From assembly GCF_002803075.1 (NCBI RefSeq), contig NZ_NNBK01000011.1:185560-249559 (forward strand): a DNA stretch of 64,000 nt. Reading direction: 5' to 3'. The translations under genes and the position numbers were made by a program. This DNA comes from Streptomyces sp. CB01373 (GTDB lineage Bacteria > Actinomycetota > Actinomycetes > Streptomycetales > Streptomycetaceae). The notes beneath the pieces were generated by a model. It was given only the letters and a program-made list of their open reading frames with translations. It was not told where the DNA came from and made no database searches. Below, one piece after another: positions 43,671-52,361 of the stretch (the first letter of the stretch is position 1; the number at the start of each line of letters is the position of its first letter).

Positions 43671-44822
43671 ATGTCTGTGTCCGTCGAACCGACACCCGTC
43701 GCACCGCGCCAGAACCACTCCGCGCCCGCGAACACACCGGAGGCGCAGGCGCTGCGCCCGCACGCCGAGCACGCCTTCGCGGCCGAACTGGCGGCGCTCG
43801 CCGCACACGACGACCGTCCGCGCCCCGCCCGCTGGAAGCTGTCGCCCTGGGCCGTCGCCACCTACCTCCTCGGCGGCACGCTGTCGGACGGCACGGTGAT
43901 CACACCGAAGTACGTGGGCCCCCGCCGCATCGTCGAGGTCGCGGTCACCACCCTCGCCAGCGACCGCGCCCTGCTCCTGCTCGGCGTGCCGGGCACGGCG
44001 AAGACGTGGGTGTCCGAGCACCTGGCCGCCGCGGTCAGCGGCGACTCGACCCTGCTGGTCCAGGGCACGGCCGGCACCCCGGAGGAGGCGATCCGCTACG
44101 GCTGGGACTACGCGCGGCTGCTGGCGCACGGCCCGAGCCGCGACGCCCTCGTGCCCAGCCCGGTCATGCGGGCCATGGCGCAGGGCATGACCGCCCGGGT
44201 CGAGGAGCTGACCCGCGTCCCGGCCGACGTGCAGGACACGCTGATCACGATCCTGTCCGAGAAGACCCTGCCGATACCGGAGCTGGGCGAGGAGGTGCAG
44301 GCGGTCCGCGGGTTCAACCTGATCGCCACCGCCAACGACCGCGACCGCGGGGTCAACGACCTGTCCAGCGCCCTGCGCCGCCGGTTCAACACGGTGGTGC
44401 TGCCGCTGCCGGAGAGCCCCGAGGCCGAGGTCGACATCGTCGCGCGCCGCGTCGACCAGATCGGCCGCTCCCTCGACCTGCCGGGCGTCCCGGACGGGGC
44501 CTACGAGATCCGCCGCGTCGTGACCGTCTTCCGTGAACTGCGCGACGGCGTCACCACTGACGGCCGGACGAAGCTGAAGTCGCCCAGCGGCACCCTGTCC
44601 ACCGCCGAGGCGATCTCGGTGGTCACCGGCGGCCTCGCGCTGGCGGCCCACTTCGGCGACGGCGTGCTGCGGGCCGGTGACGTGGCCGCCGGCATCCTCG
44701 GCGCCGTCGTCCGCGACCCCGCGGCCGACCGCGTCGTCTGGCAGGAGTACCTGGAGACCGTCGTCCGCGAGCGCGACGGCTGGAAGGACTTCTACCGCGC
44801 CTGCCGGGAGGTGAGCGCGTGA
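43671..44822 (+). CDS. MoxR-type AAA+ ATPase (YehL-like)
   Basis: A 383-residue AAA+ protein. The Walker A loop is GVPGTAKTW near residue 105. The Walker B position is unusual, reading RVEELTRVPADVQDTL, with Glu-Glu in place of Asp-Glu. Sensor 1 is LIATANDRDRGVNDL and the arginine finger lies in SSALRRRFNTVVLPL. MoxR ATPases act as chaperones that remodel partner proteins, typically with vWA-domain proteins, and one is encoded two genes downstream. The ATG at 43671 has GGAGGGGG nine bases upstream. It is the first gene of the rightward operon. Confidence 0.9.
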   Translation: MSVSVEPTPVAPRQNHSAPANTPEAQALRPHAEHAFAAELAALAAHDDRPRPARWKLSPWAVATYLLGGTLSDGTVITPKYVGPRRIVEVAVTTLASDRALLLLGVPGTAKTWVSEHLAAAVSGDSTLLVQGTAGTPEEAIRYGWDYARLLAHGPSRDALVPSPVMRAMAQGMTARVEELTRVPADVQDTLITILSEKTLPIPELGEEVQAVRGFNLIATANDRDRGVNDLSSALRRRFNTVVLPLPESPEAEVDIVARRVDQIGRSLDLPGVPDGAYEIRRVVTVFRELRDGVTTDGRTKLKSPSGTLSTAEAISVVTGGLALAAHFGDGVLRAGDVAAGILGAVVRDPAADRVVWQEYLETVVRERDGWKDFYRACREVSA

Positions 44823-44942
44823 GCGGCACCGGACGGCCGGCCCACGCCGGACGCCCGTCGGCCGGCACGGCGCGGGCCCGCGCCGACGACGAGCCCAGCT
44901 GGACCGGGGGGCGAGGACGAGGGAGCACGAGGAGGGGACGGC

Positions 44943-47357
44943 GTGAGGGGAGTTGAGGAGGCCGGGGGACGGCCGCACGGCGCGGGGCCGCTGCTGCTCG
45001 GGGTCCGGCACCACGGGCCGGGATCCGCGCGCGCGGTGCGGGCCGCGCTGGAGGCGGCACGGCCGCGGGTGGTGCTGATCGAGGGCCCGCCGGAGGCGGA
45101 CGCGCTGATCCCGCTCGCCGCCGATCACGACATGCGGCCGCCCGTCGCGCTCCTCGCCCACGCGGTGGACGAGCCCGGCCGTTCGGCGTTCTGGCCGCTG
45201 GCCGGTTTCTCGCCCGAGTGGGTCGCCATCCGCTGGGCACTGGAGCACGACGTCCCCGCCCGCTTCATCGACCTGCCGGCCACGCACACGCTCGCGTGGG
45301 GCAGGGACGACGCCGGCCCGCCCGCGGACGGCGGCGCCGACGCGGAGGGCTCCGCGGTGGAGGGGACCGCGGAGCCCCCGGCGGAGGCGTGCCCTGCCGA
45401 GGCCCCGGTGCGCGTCGACCCGCTCGCCGTGCTCGCCGAGGCCGCCGGGTACGACGATCCCGAGCGCTGGTGGGAGGACATGGTCGAGCACCGGGGCACC
45501 GGTGGGGGCGACGCGTTCGCCCCGTTCCTGGTGCTGGAGGAGGCCATGGACGCGCTGCGGGAGGCGTACGCCGGCGGGGAGGACCACCGGGATCTTGCGC
45601 GTGAGGCGTACATGCGCCTCCAAGTGCGCGCCGCACAGCGCGAGTTCGGGGACGATCTCGCCGTGGTGTGCGGGGCCTGGCACGTCCCCGCGCTCCGGCG
45701 GAAGGCGACCGTCGCCGCCGACCGGGCCCTGCTGAAGGGCCTGCCCAGGGTCAAGGCGGACATGACCTGGGTGCCCTGGACCCACCGCCGGCTGTCCCGG
45801 GCCTCCGGCTACGGCGCGGGCATCGACTCGCCCGGCTGGTACTCCCATCTGTTCGACGTGCCTGACCGGCCCGTCGAGCGGTGGCTGACCAAGGTTGCGG
45901 GACTGCTGCGTGAGGAGGACCGGATCGTCTCCTCCGCGCACGTCATCGAGGCGGTGCGGCTGGCGGGGACGCTCGCCGCGATGCGCGGCCGCCCGCTGCC
46001 GGGCCTGGGCGAGACGACGGACGCGGTGCGCGCCGTGATGTGCGACGGCTCCGACGTGCCGCTGGCCCTGGTGCACGACCGGCTGGTGGTCGGGGACGTG
46101 CTGGGCGCGGTGCCGGAGGCGGCGCCCGCGGTGCCGTTGCAGCGCGATCTGGCCCGGCTGCAAAGGCGGTTGCGGCTCAAACCGGAGGCGCCGGAGCGGG
46201 ATCTGGAGCTCGACCTGCGCAAGGAGACCGACGCCGGGCGCAGCAGGCTGCTCCACCGGCTGCGGCTGCTGGGCGTGGGCTGGGGGGAGCCCACGGCCTC
46301 GCGGGGCAGCACCGGTACGTTCCGCGAGACCTGGCGGCTGCGCTGGGATCCGGAGCTTTCGGTGCGCGTCGCCGAGGCCGGGGTGTGGGGGACGACCGTA
46401 CTGGCCGCCGCGACCGCCAGGGCGGAGGCGGACGCCGCGGCCGCACAGGCCCTCGCCGAGATCACCGCGCTGGCGGAGCGCTGCCTGCTCGCCGAACTGC
46501 CCGACGCGCTGCCCGTGGTCATGCGCGCGCTCGCCGACCGGGCGGCGCTCGACGCGGACGTCGGACACCTCGCCCAGGCGCTGCCGGCCCTGGTTCGCTC
46601 CCTGCGCTACGGGGACGTGCGCGGCACGGACACCGAGGCGCTGGCCGGGGTTGCGGCCGGCCTGGCCGAGCGGATCTTCGTCGGCCTGCCCCCGGCCTGC
46701 GTCGCACTGGACGCGGACGCGGCCGAGGAGATACGGCGCCATGTGGACGCGGTGCACGGCGCGGTCGCCCTGCTCGACGACCCCCCCAAGGCGGGACACG
46801 GCGACCTGCGCGCCCGCTGGCACACCGTGCTCCGGACTCTTTCCGGACGGGACACCGTCGCCGGGGTGCTGCGGGGACGCGCGGTGCGGCTGCTCCTGGA
46901 CGACGGGGAGGTCGAGCAGGAGCAGGCGGCACGCCTCATGAGCCTCGCGCTGTCGCCGGGCACGCCGCCGGCCGACGCGGCCGCGTGGATCGAGGGCTTC
47001 GTGGGCGGTGGGGGCGGGATGCTGCTCGTGCACGACGAGCGGCTGCTCGGACTGGTCGACGACTGGCTGACCGGCGTGCCGGCGCAGGCGTTCACGGACG
47101 TGCTGCCGCTGCTGCGGCGCACCTTCTCGGCGTACGAACCGGGTGTGCGCAGAACGCTCGGCGAGCTGGTCCGGCGCGGTCCGGGGCCGGGCGGCGGGGC
47201 CGGGGGCCTGACGGGCGGTGTGCCCGGGTTCGCCGAGGAACCCGACCAGGAGCGCGCGGACGCCGTACTGCCCGTGCTGCGGCTGCTGTTGGGCCTCGAC
47301 GGACCCGGTTCCGGCGGGGAGAAGCCGGGCAACGAGCTCGCGGAGGTGGCGGGGTGA
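44943..47357 (+). CDS. DUF5682 family protein (YehM-like)
   Basis: An 804-residue protein. The N-terminal 250 residues show GVRHHGPGSA near residue 20, a conserved Glu in VVLIEGPPEAD and VVCGAWHVPAL near residue 240. Two GxxH motifs plus a Glu are what define the TIKI/TraB/PrgY group, so this part may be a related metal-dependent domain. The remainder is helical and Ala/Leu-rich without recognisable motifs. The GTG at 44943 has GAGGAGGGG upstream. Its stop overlaps the GTG of a possible earlier vWA start (GTGA), so the two genes are coupled. The function is unknown. Confidence 0.82.
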   Translation: MRGVEEAGGRPHGAGPLLLGVRHHGPGSARAVRAALEAARPRVVLIEGPPEADALIPLAADHDMRPPVALLAHAVDEPGRSAFWPLAGFSPEWVAIRWALEHDVPARFIDLPATHTLAWGRDDAGPPADGGADAEGSAVEGTAEPPAEACPAEAPVRVDPLAVLAEAAGYDDPERWWEDMVEHRGTGGGDAFAPFLVLEEAMDALREAYAGGEDHRDLAREAYMRLQVRAAQREFGDDLAVVCGAWHVPALRRKATVAADRALLKGLPRVKADMTWVPWTHRRLSRASGYGAGIDSPGWYSHLFDVPDRPVERWLTKVAGLLREEDRIVSSAHVIEAVRLAGTLAAMRGRPLPGLGETTDAVRAVMCDGSDVPLALVHDRLVVGDVLGAVPEAAPAVPLQRDLARLQRRLRLKPEAPERDLELDLRKETDAGRSRLLHRLRLLGVGWGEPTASRGSTGTFRETWRLRWDPELSVRVAEAGVWGTTVLAAATARAEADAAAAQALAEITALAERCLLAELPDALPVVMRALADRAALDADVGHLAQALPALVRSLRYGDVRGTDTEALAGVAAGLAERIFVGLPPACVALDADAAEEIRRHVDAVHGAVALLDDPPKAGHGDLRARWHTVLRTLSGRDTVAGVLRGRAVRLLLDDGEVEQEQAARLMSLALSPGTPPADAAAWIEGFVGGGGGMLLVHDERLLGLVDDWLTGVPAQAFTDVLPLLRRTFSAYEPGVRRTLGELVRRGPGPGGGAGGLTGGVPGFAEEPDQERADAVLPVLRLLLGLDGPGSGGEKPGNELAEVAG

Positions 47358-47377
47358 CCGTGGGAGAGGGGTACGAC

Positions 47378-48538
47378 GTGACGGACGCGGGCCGGGAGCG
47401 GCTGCGGCGCTGGCGGCTCGTGCTCGGCGGCGGGCCGGCCGACGGCACCGGATGCGCGCTGTCGGGGCGGGACGCGGCGATGGACGGAGCGCTCGCCGCG
47501 CTCTACGGAAAGGGGGACAAGCCTCCGGCGGGACGGACGGGGCGGGACCGCTCGGCGGGACTGGGAGGCTCGGCGCCCTCGGTGGCGCGGTGGCTCGGGG
47601 ACATACGGACGTACTTCCCCTCCTCCGTGGTGCAGGTCATGCAGCGGGACGCCATCGACCGGCTCGGGCTGGCCACGCTGCTCCTTGAGCCGGAGATGCT
47701 GGAGGCGGTGGAGGCGGACGTGCACCTCGTCGGCACCCTGCTCTCGCTCAACAAGGCGATGCCGGAGACGACGAGAGAGACGGCCCGGGCCGTGGTGCGC
47801 AAGGTCGTCGAGGACCTGGAGAAGCGTCTGGCGACCCGTACCCGGGCCACGCTCACCGGCGCCCTCGACCGCAGCGCGCGCGTCAGCCGGCCGCGCCACC
47901 ACGACATCGACTGGAACCGCACGATCGCGGCCAACCTCAAGAACTACCTGCCGGAGTACCGGACGGTCGTGCCCGAGCGGCTGATCGGCTACGGCCGCGC
48001 GTCGCAGTCGGTGAAGAAGGAGGTCGTCCTCTGCGTCGACCAGTCGGGGTCGATGGCGGCGTCCGTCGTGTACGCCTCCGTGTTCGGGGCGGTGCTGGCG
48101 TCCATGCGGTCCGTCAGCACCCGGCTGGTCGTCTTCGACACGGCCGTCGTCGACCTCACCGACCAGCTCGACGACCCGGTGGACGTGCTCTTCGGCACCC
48201 AGTTGGGCGGCGGCACGGACATCAACCGGGCGCTGGCGTACTGCCAGTCACGGATCACCCGGCCCGCCGAGACGGTGGTCGTGCTGATCAGCGACCTGTA
48301 CGAGGGAGGCATACGCGACGAGATGCTGAAGCGGGTCGCCGCGATGAAGGCGTCCGGAGTGCAGTTCGTGACGCTGCTCGCGCTCTCCGACGAGGGCGCG
48401 CCCGCCTACGACCGTGAGCATGCGGCGGCTCTCGCGGCGCTCGGGGCACCGGCGTTCGCCTGCACGCCCGACCTGTTCCCGGAAGTGATGGCGGCGGCGA
48501 TCGAGAAGCGGCCGCTGCCGATACCGGACGCCGTGTGA
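47378..48538 (+). CDS. vWA domain protein (YehP-like)
   Basis: About 386 residues. The C-terminal von Willebrand A domain has an intact metal-ion-dependent adhesion site: DQSGSMAAS near residue 220, the Thr in LGGGTDINRAL and the Asp in VLISDLYEGG. The N-terminal half is helical (RYFPSSVVQVMQRDAI-type segments and LATRTRATLTGALDRS). It is probably the partner or substrate-recruiting subunit of the MoxR ATPase in this operon. GTG 47378 is preferred because GAGAGGGG lies seven bases upstream; GTG 47354, overlapping the DUF5682 stop by four bases, would add eight residues. Confidence 0.88.
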   Translation: MTDAGRERLRRWRLVLGGGPADGTGCALSGRDAAMDGALAALYGKGDKPPAGRTGRDRSAGLGGSAPSVARWLGDIRTYFPSSVVQVMQRDAIDRLGLATLLLEPEMLEAVEADVHLVGTLLSLNKAMPETTRETARAVVRKVVEDLEKRLATRTRATLTGALDRSARVSRPRHHDIDWNRTIAANLKNYLPEYRTVVPERLIGYGRASQSVKKEVVLCVDQSGSMAASVVYASVFGAVLASMRSVSTRLVVFDTAVVDLTDQLDDPVDVLFGTQLGGGTDINRALAYCQSRITRPAETVVVLISDLYEGGIRDEMLKRVAAMKASGVQFVTLLALSDEGAPAYDREHAAALAALGAPAFACTPDLFPEVMAAAIEKRPLPIPDAV

Positions 48539-48644
48539 CATTGGCCGCCCACCGGTGGGAGAGGGCTTGCGCACCCTCGGGAGCGCCGTGCGAGGATCGA
48601 CGCCCCCAACATCCTTGTCGCCGTACGGGAAGAACCGTCCCCTC

Positions 48645-49700
48645 TTGACCTGGCCAGCAGCCCTGCCCGGTGCCGCTCTGCGCGCGACGCGTACGGCGGC
48701 CGGACGGCGTGCGTTGGAACTTGGGCTGCTGGTGGGGCTGTTGTTCGCCCTCGGGCTCGTCTGCGGGCAGCAGGCGAGGGCGGCGGAGGGCGGACCGGCA
48801 GCACGGTTGACCGAGACGGCGCCCGCGTCGGTGCGGGCACCCGCGTCCTTGCCTTCGTCCGGCGTCCAGCCCGTCGTCGAGCGCGTGATGCGGCCGGTGG
48901 TCGAGCCGGTCGCCGGGTCCGTCGTCGAGCGTGTCGTGAAGCCGGTTGCCGAGCCGATTGCTCAGCCTGTCGTCGAAGGTGGCGTGCGGCCGGTGGTCGG
49001 GCCGGTCGTCGACTCGTTGGTTCGGCCCGTCGTGAAGCCCGTCGTGAAGCCCGTCGTCGAGCCCGCCGTCGAGTCCGTCGTGGGCGTGGTGACCGGGTCT
49101 GTCGTCCGGCCGGTTGTGCAGCCGGTCGGGGACGTGGTCGGTGCTGTGGTCGGCGGGGCGGTCGGGGCGGGGCCCGAGGCACCGGTGGTGCCGGTCGTGC
49201 CTGGCATGCCCGTTGTGCCCGGCCTTCCGGCGCCGTTGCCGTTGCCGTCGGAGCCGCAGTCGGGGCCCGTTGCCCCGGCTCGGGAGGTTCAGTTGCGGCA
49301 GCCGACCGGGAGCGCGGGCCCGACCACGTCCAAGGGGCACACCAGTACGCCCAACGCCCGTACGGGGCACGGCGTCACCGCGCCCTACGGCCCCCGCTGC
49401 GCCGGCGCGACTGCCGGGCTCGGCGGCGCCACCGTGCGCGTACAGACCCACCCCGCGCCCAGGGCCGGTCTCGTTGCCCCGCTCACCCGGCTCCCCGCGG
49501 GGCACGGCCCCGCCCGTGGCGCGGACGGTGTGCTCGGCGACCACGCGGCGGCCGACTCCGGCAGCTCGCGGCACGGTGACGCGCCCGCCGTCACGCTGCC
49601 CGAGCGGGCCCCGCTGCGGCTGCTGTCCGGCGCCGCCGCCCGGACCGCCGAGGCCGGCATCCGGGACCGGTCCCAGGCCGTCCCCGTCTTCCCCGGCTGA
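48645..49700 (+). CDS. Secreted Val/Pro-repeat protein
   Basis: About 351 residues. A basic stretch and hydrophobic helix (LELGLLVGLLFALGLVCG), ending QARA-AEG, form a signal peptide. Residues about 75-170 are a degenerate repeat of PVV(E/K/G)PV and SVV(E/G)xVV units. The rest is Pro/Gly/Thr-rich and disordered. No enzyme motif is visible; a wall-exposed structural or spacer role is an inference. The start is uncertain: TTG 48645 follows GGGAAGAA by ten bases, and GTG 48555 would give 381 residues. It is on the same strand as the vWA gene but unrelated in sequence. Confidence 0.65.
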   Translation: MTWPAALPGAALRATRTAAGRRALELGLLVGLLFALGLVCGQQARAAEGGPAARLTETAPASVRAPASLPSSGVQPVVERVMRPVVEPVAGSVVERVVKPVAEPIAQPVVEGGVRPVVGPVVDSLVRPVVKPVVKPVVEPAVESVVGVVTGSVVRPVVQPVGDVVGAVVGGAVGAGPEAPVVPVVPGMPVVPGLPAPLPLPSEPQSGPVAPAREVQLRQPTGSAGPTTSKGHTSTPNARTGHGVTAPYGPRCAGATAGLGGATVRVQTHPAPRAGLVAPLTRLPAGHGPARGADGVLGDHAAADSGSSRHGDAPAVTLPERAPLRLLSGAAARTAEAGIRDRSQAVPVFPG

Positions 49701-49857
49701 CCGGACGCGGAGAGCACCCGACTCCGCGGGCCCGGTGGACCCGGACGGCTGAAAGCCGTCGGTCCGTCCGGCCGTGCCGCACGGGACCTCGCGGAAGGGC
49801 AGGCCGGTTCCCATTGGGGTGGGGATCACCCGCCCGCGGCCCTTCGGGGCTGTACGA

Positions 49858-49897
49858 GGGGGCCTCACCCGGCGAACCCCAGCCCGGTGAGGCCCCC
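49858..49897 (+). terminator. Hairpin upstream of sucC
   Basis: GGGGGCCTCACC (49858-49869) pairs perfectly with GGTGAGGCCCCC (49886-49897) across a 16-base loop. It probably ends transcription coming from the Val/Pro-repeat gene. Confidence 0.6.
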
Positions 49898-49934
49898 GCT
49901 TCAACGGCACGCCGTGCCAGAGAGTGCGGCATCA

Positions 49935-49950
49935 TGTGACAGGTATCACC
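49935..49950. promoter_or_regulatory. Crp-like site upstream of sucCD
   Basis: TGTGA-CAGGTA-TCACC matches the TGTGA-N6-TCACA consensus of Crp/GlxR regulators at nine of ten positions. It lies 183 bases before the sucC start and upstream of the possible -10, a placement compatible with cAMP-dependent control of the TCA cycle. Confidence 0.4.
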
Positions 49951-50132
49951 GCTCAGGTGTGACCCTCGATTTAGGCCACCCCCGGAAGCGGGGATAACCT
50001 GCGAGACGGACATGCCGCGCGCTCGGACACCGTGTGCGCCTTCCCTGTGACCCAGAGCGGACGTCACGTTGCCCTTCGCGGCACGCCCACGCATCCAACG
50101 AACCGCGAGATCACTGATAGGGACGGAAGCGC

Positions 50133-51314
50133 GTGGACCTGTTCGAGTACCAGGCGAGGGACCTCTTCGCCAAGCACGGTGTACCGGTGCTGGCCGGTGA
50201 AGTCATCGACACGCCTGAGGCGGCGCGCGAGATCACCGAGCGGCTGGGCGGCAAGTCGGTCGTCAAGGCCCAGGTGAAGGTCGGTGGCCGCGGCAAGGCC
50301 GGTGGTGTCAAGCTGGCCGCCACTCCGGACGAGGCCGTCGCGCGCGCGACGGACATCCTCGGCATGGACATCAAGGGCCACACGGTCCACAAGGTCATGC
50401 TCGCCGAGACCGCCCCGGAGATCCTCGAGGAGTACTACGTCTCCTTCCTCCTCGACCGCGCCAACCGCACCTTCCTCTCCATCGCCTCCGTCGAGGGCGG
50501 CATGGAGATCGAGGAGGTGGCGGCCACCCGCCCCGAGGCCGTCGCGCAGATCGCGATCGACGCCATCGACGGTGTGGACCGGGCGAAGGCCGAGGAGATC
50601 GTCGCCGCGGCCAAGTTCCCGGCCGAGGTCGCCGACAAGGTCGCCGATGTCCTGGTCAGCCTCTGGGAGGTCTTCGTCAAGGAGGACGCCCTCCTGGTCG
50701 AGGTCAACCCGCTCGCGAAGGTCGCCTCCGGCGACGTCATCGCCCTCGACGGCAAGGTGTCGCTGGACGAGAACGCGGAGTTCCGTCACCCCGAGTTCGA
50801 CGAGCTGCACGACAAGGCCGCCGCGAACCCGCTGGAGGCGGCTGCCAAGGAGAAGAACCTCAACTACGTCAAGCTCGACGGTGAGGTCGGCATCATCGGC
50901 AACGGCGCGGGTCTGGTCATGTCGACCCTGGACGTCGTCGCCTACGCCGGTGAGGCCCACAAGGGCGTCAAGCCGGCCAACTTCCTCGACATCGGTGGCG
51001 GTGCCTCCGCCGAGGTGATGGCGAACGGCCTGGAGATCATCCTGGGCGACCCGGACGTGAAGTCCGTGTTCGTCAACGTGTTCGGCGGGATCACCGCGTG
51101 CGACGCGGTCGCCAACGGCATCGTGCAGGCGCTGGAGCTGCTCGAGTCCAAGGGCGAGGAGGTCACCAAGCCGCTGGTGGTACGTCTGGACGGCAACAAC
51201 GCCGAGCTGGGTCGCCAGATCCTGGACGACCGCAACCACCCGCTGGTGCAGCGAGTGGACACCATGGACGGCGCGGCCGACAAGGCCGCCGAGCTGGCTG
51301 CTGCCGCGAAGTAA
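50133..51314 (+). CDS. sucC: Succinyl-CoA synthetase beta subunit
   Basis: A 393-residue ATP-grasp subunit of the TCA-cycle enzyme that converts succinyl-CoA to succinate with nucleotide triphosphate formation. Typical motifs are MDLFEYQARDLFAKHGVPV at the N-terminus, KAQVKVGGRGKAGGVKLA, VEVNPLAKVASGDVIALDGK (nucleotide/metal binding) and FLDIGGGASAE near the interface with SucD. GTG 50133 is preceded by GGGACGGAAG. sucD starts 21 bases after the stop, so the two form an operon. Confidence 0.97.
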   Translation: MDLFEYQARDLFAKHGVPVLAGEVIDTPEAAREITERLGGKSVVKAQVKVGGRGKAGGVKLAATPDEAVARATDILGMDIKGHTVHKVMLAETAPEILEEYYVSFLLDRANRTFLSIASVEGGMEIEEVAATRPEAVAQIAIDAIDGVDRAKAEEIVAAAKFPAEVADKVADVLVSLWEVFVKEDALLVEVNPLAKVASGDVIALDGKVSLDENAEFRHPEFDELHDKAAANPLEAAAKEKNLNYVKLDGEVGIIGNGAGLVMSTLDVVAYAGEAHKGVKPANFLDIGGGASAEVMANGLEIILGDPDVKSVFVNVFGGITACDAVANGIVQALELLESKGEEVTKPLVVRLDGNNAELGRQILDDRNHPLVQRVDTMDGAADKAAELAAAAK

Positions 51315-51335
51315 GGGACGAGGTCACACAACACC

Positions 51336-52220
51336 ATGGCTATCTTCCTCACCAAGGAATCCAAGGTCATCGTCCAGGGCATGACCGGCTCCGAGGGCCA
51401 GAAGCACACGCGTCGCATGCTGGCCTCGGGCACGAACATCGTCGGTGGCGTGAACCCGCGCAAGGCGGGCCAGAGCGTGGACTTCGACGGCACCGAGGTA
51501 CCGGTCTTCGGCACCGTCAAGGACGCCATCGACAAGACCGGCGCCGACGTCACGGTCATCTTCGTGCCGGAGAAGTTCACCAAGGACGCGGTGATCGAGG
51601 CGATCGACGCCGAGATCCCCCTCGCGGTCGTCATCACCGAGGGCATCGCGGTGCACGACACGGCCTCCTTCTGGGCGTACGCCGGGAAGAAGGGCAACAA
51701 GACGCGGATCATCGGCCCGAACTGCCCGGGTCTGATCACGCCGGGTCAGTCGAACGCGGGCATCATCCCGGCCGACATCACCAAGCCGGGCCGCATCGGT
51801 CTGGTGTCGAAGTCGGGCACGCTGACGTACCAGATGATGTACGAGCTGCGGGACATCGGCTTCTCCACCTGCGTCGGCATCGGCGGTGACCCGATCATCG
51901 GGACCACGCACATCGACGCGCTGAAGGCGTTCCAGGACGACCCCGACACCGACCTGATCGTGATGATCGGTGAGATCGGCGGCGACGCGGAGGAGCGGGC
52001 GGCGGCGTTCATCAAGGAGAACGTGACCAAGCCGGTCGTCGGCTACGTCGCGGGCTTCACCGCCCCGGAGGGCAAGACCATGGGCCACGCGGGCGCCATC
52101 GTCTCGGGTTCCTCCGGCACCGCGCAGGCGAAGAAGGAGGCCCTGGAGGCCGCGGGCGTCAAGGTCGGCAAGACCCCGACCGAGACGGCCAAGCTGGCCC
52201 GCGCCATCCTCGGCGGCTGA
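51336..52220 (+). CDS. sucD: Succinyl-CoA synthetase alpha subunit
   Basis: A 294-residue CoA-binding subunit carrying the phosphohistidine. The Rossmann segment VIVQGMTGSEGQKHTRRML, the CoA-contacting RIIGPNCPGLITPGQ and the active-site His in MGHAGAIVSGSSGTAQ are all present. It forms the complete enzyme with SucC, encoded immediately upstream. The ATG at 51336 is 21 bases from the sucC stop with AAGGGACGAGG between. A strong hairpin follows at 52261. Confidence 0.97.
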   Translation: MAIFLTKESKVIVQGMTGSEGQKHTRRMLASGTNIVGGVNPRKAGQSVDFDGTEVPVFGTVKDAIDKTGADVTVIFVPEKFTKDAVIEAIDAEIPLAVVITEGIAVHDTASFWAYAGKKGNKTRIIGPNCPGLITPGQSNAGIIPADITKPGRIGLVSKSGTLTYQMMYELRDIGFSTCVGIGGDPIIGTTHIDALKAFQDDPDTDLIVMIGEIGGDAEERAAAFIKENVTKPVVGYVAGFTAPEGKTMGHAGAIVSGSSGTAQAKKEALEAAGVKVGKTPTETAKLARAILGG

Positions 52221-52260
52221 GCACCGGCCGCCCTCGGCGGCTGAGCTCTCCGGAGCCGGT

Positions 52261-52298
52261 CCGGTGGGCCCGTCCCCAGGTGGGGGCGGGCCCACCGG
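52261..52298. terminator. Terminator after sucCD
   Basis: A 17-bp stem with one G-U pair (52261-52277 with 52282-52298) and loop AGGT, 40 bases after sucD and convergent with the sigma-like gene. The downstream arm sequence GGCCCACCGGCGTTTCCG occurs again about 20 bases further on, a short direct duplication. Confidence 0.75.
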
Positions 52299-52361
52299 CG
52301 TTTCCGGCAGGCCCACCGGCGTTTCCGTGAACGGGCCGGCCGCACGGGTGGACCGGTCGGG

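Larger units (their letters stand above)
49701..50132. other. Leader and regulatory region of sucCD
   Basis: A 432-base stretch without a gene. It holds a terminator at 49858-49897, a Crp-like site at 49935-49950 and a possible -10 (TAACCT, 49995-50000) for sucC. A small 7-bp hairpin is at 49744-49760. Confidence 0.5.

Noticed and set aside
44819..44956. 45-codon frame overlapping the MoxR stop and the DUF5682 start
   Set aside because: It is Arg/Gly-rich, overlaps the ribosome site and start of DUF5682, and has the composition of random high-GC DNA.
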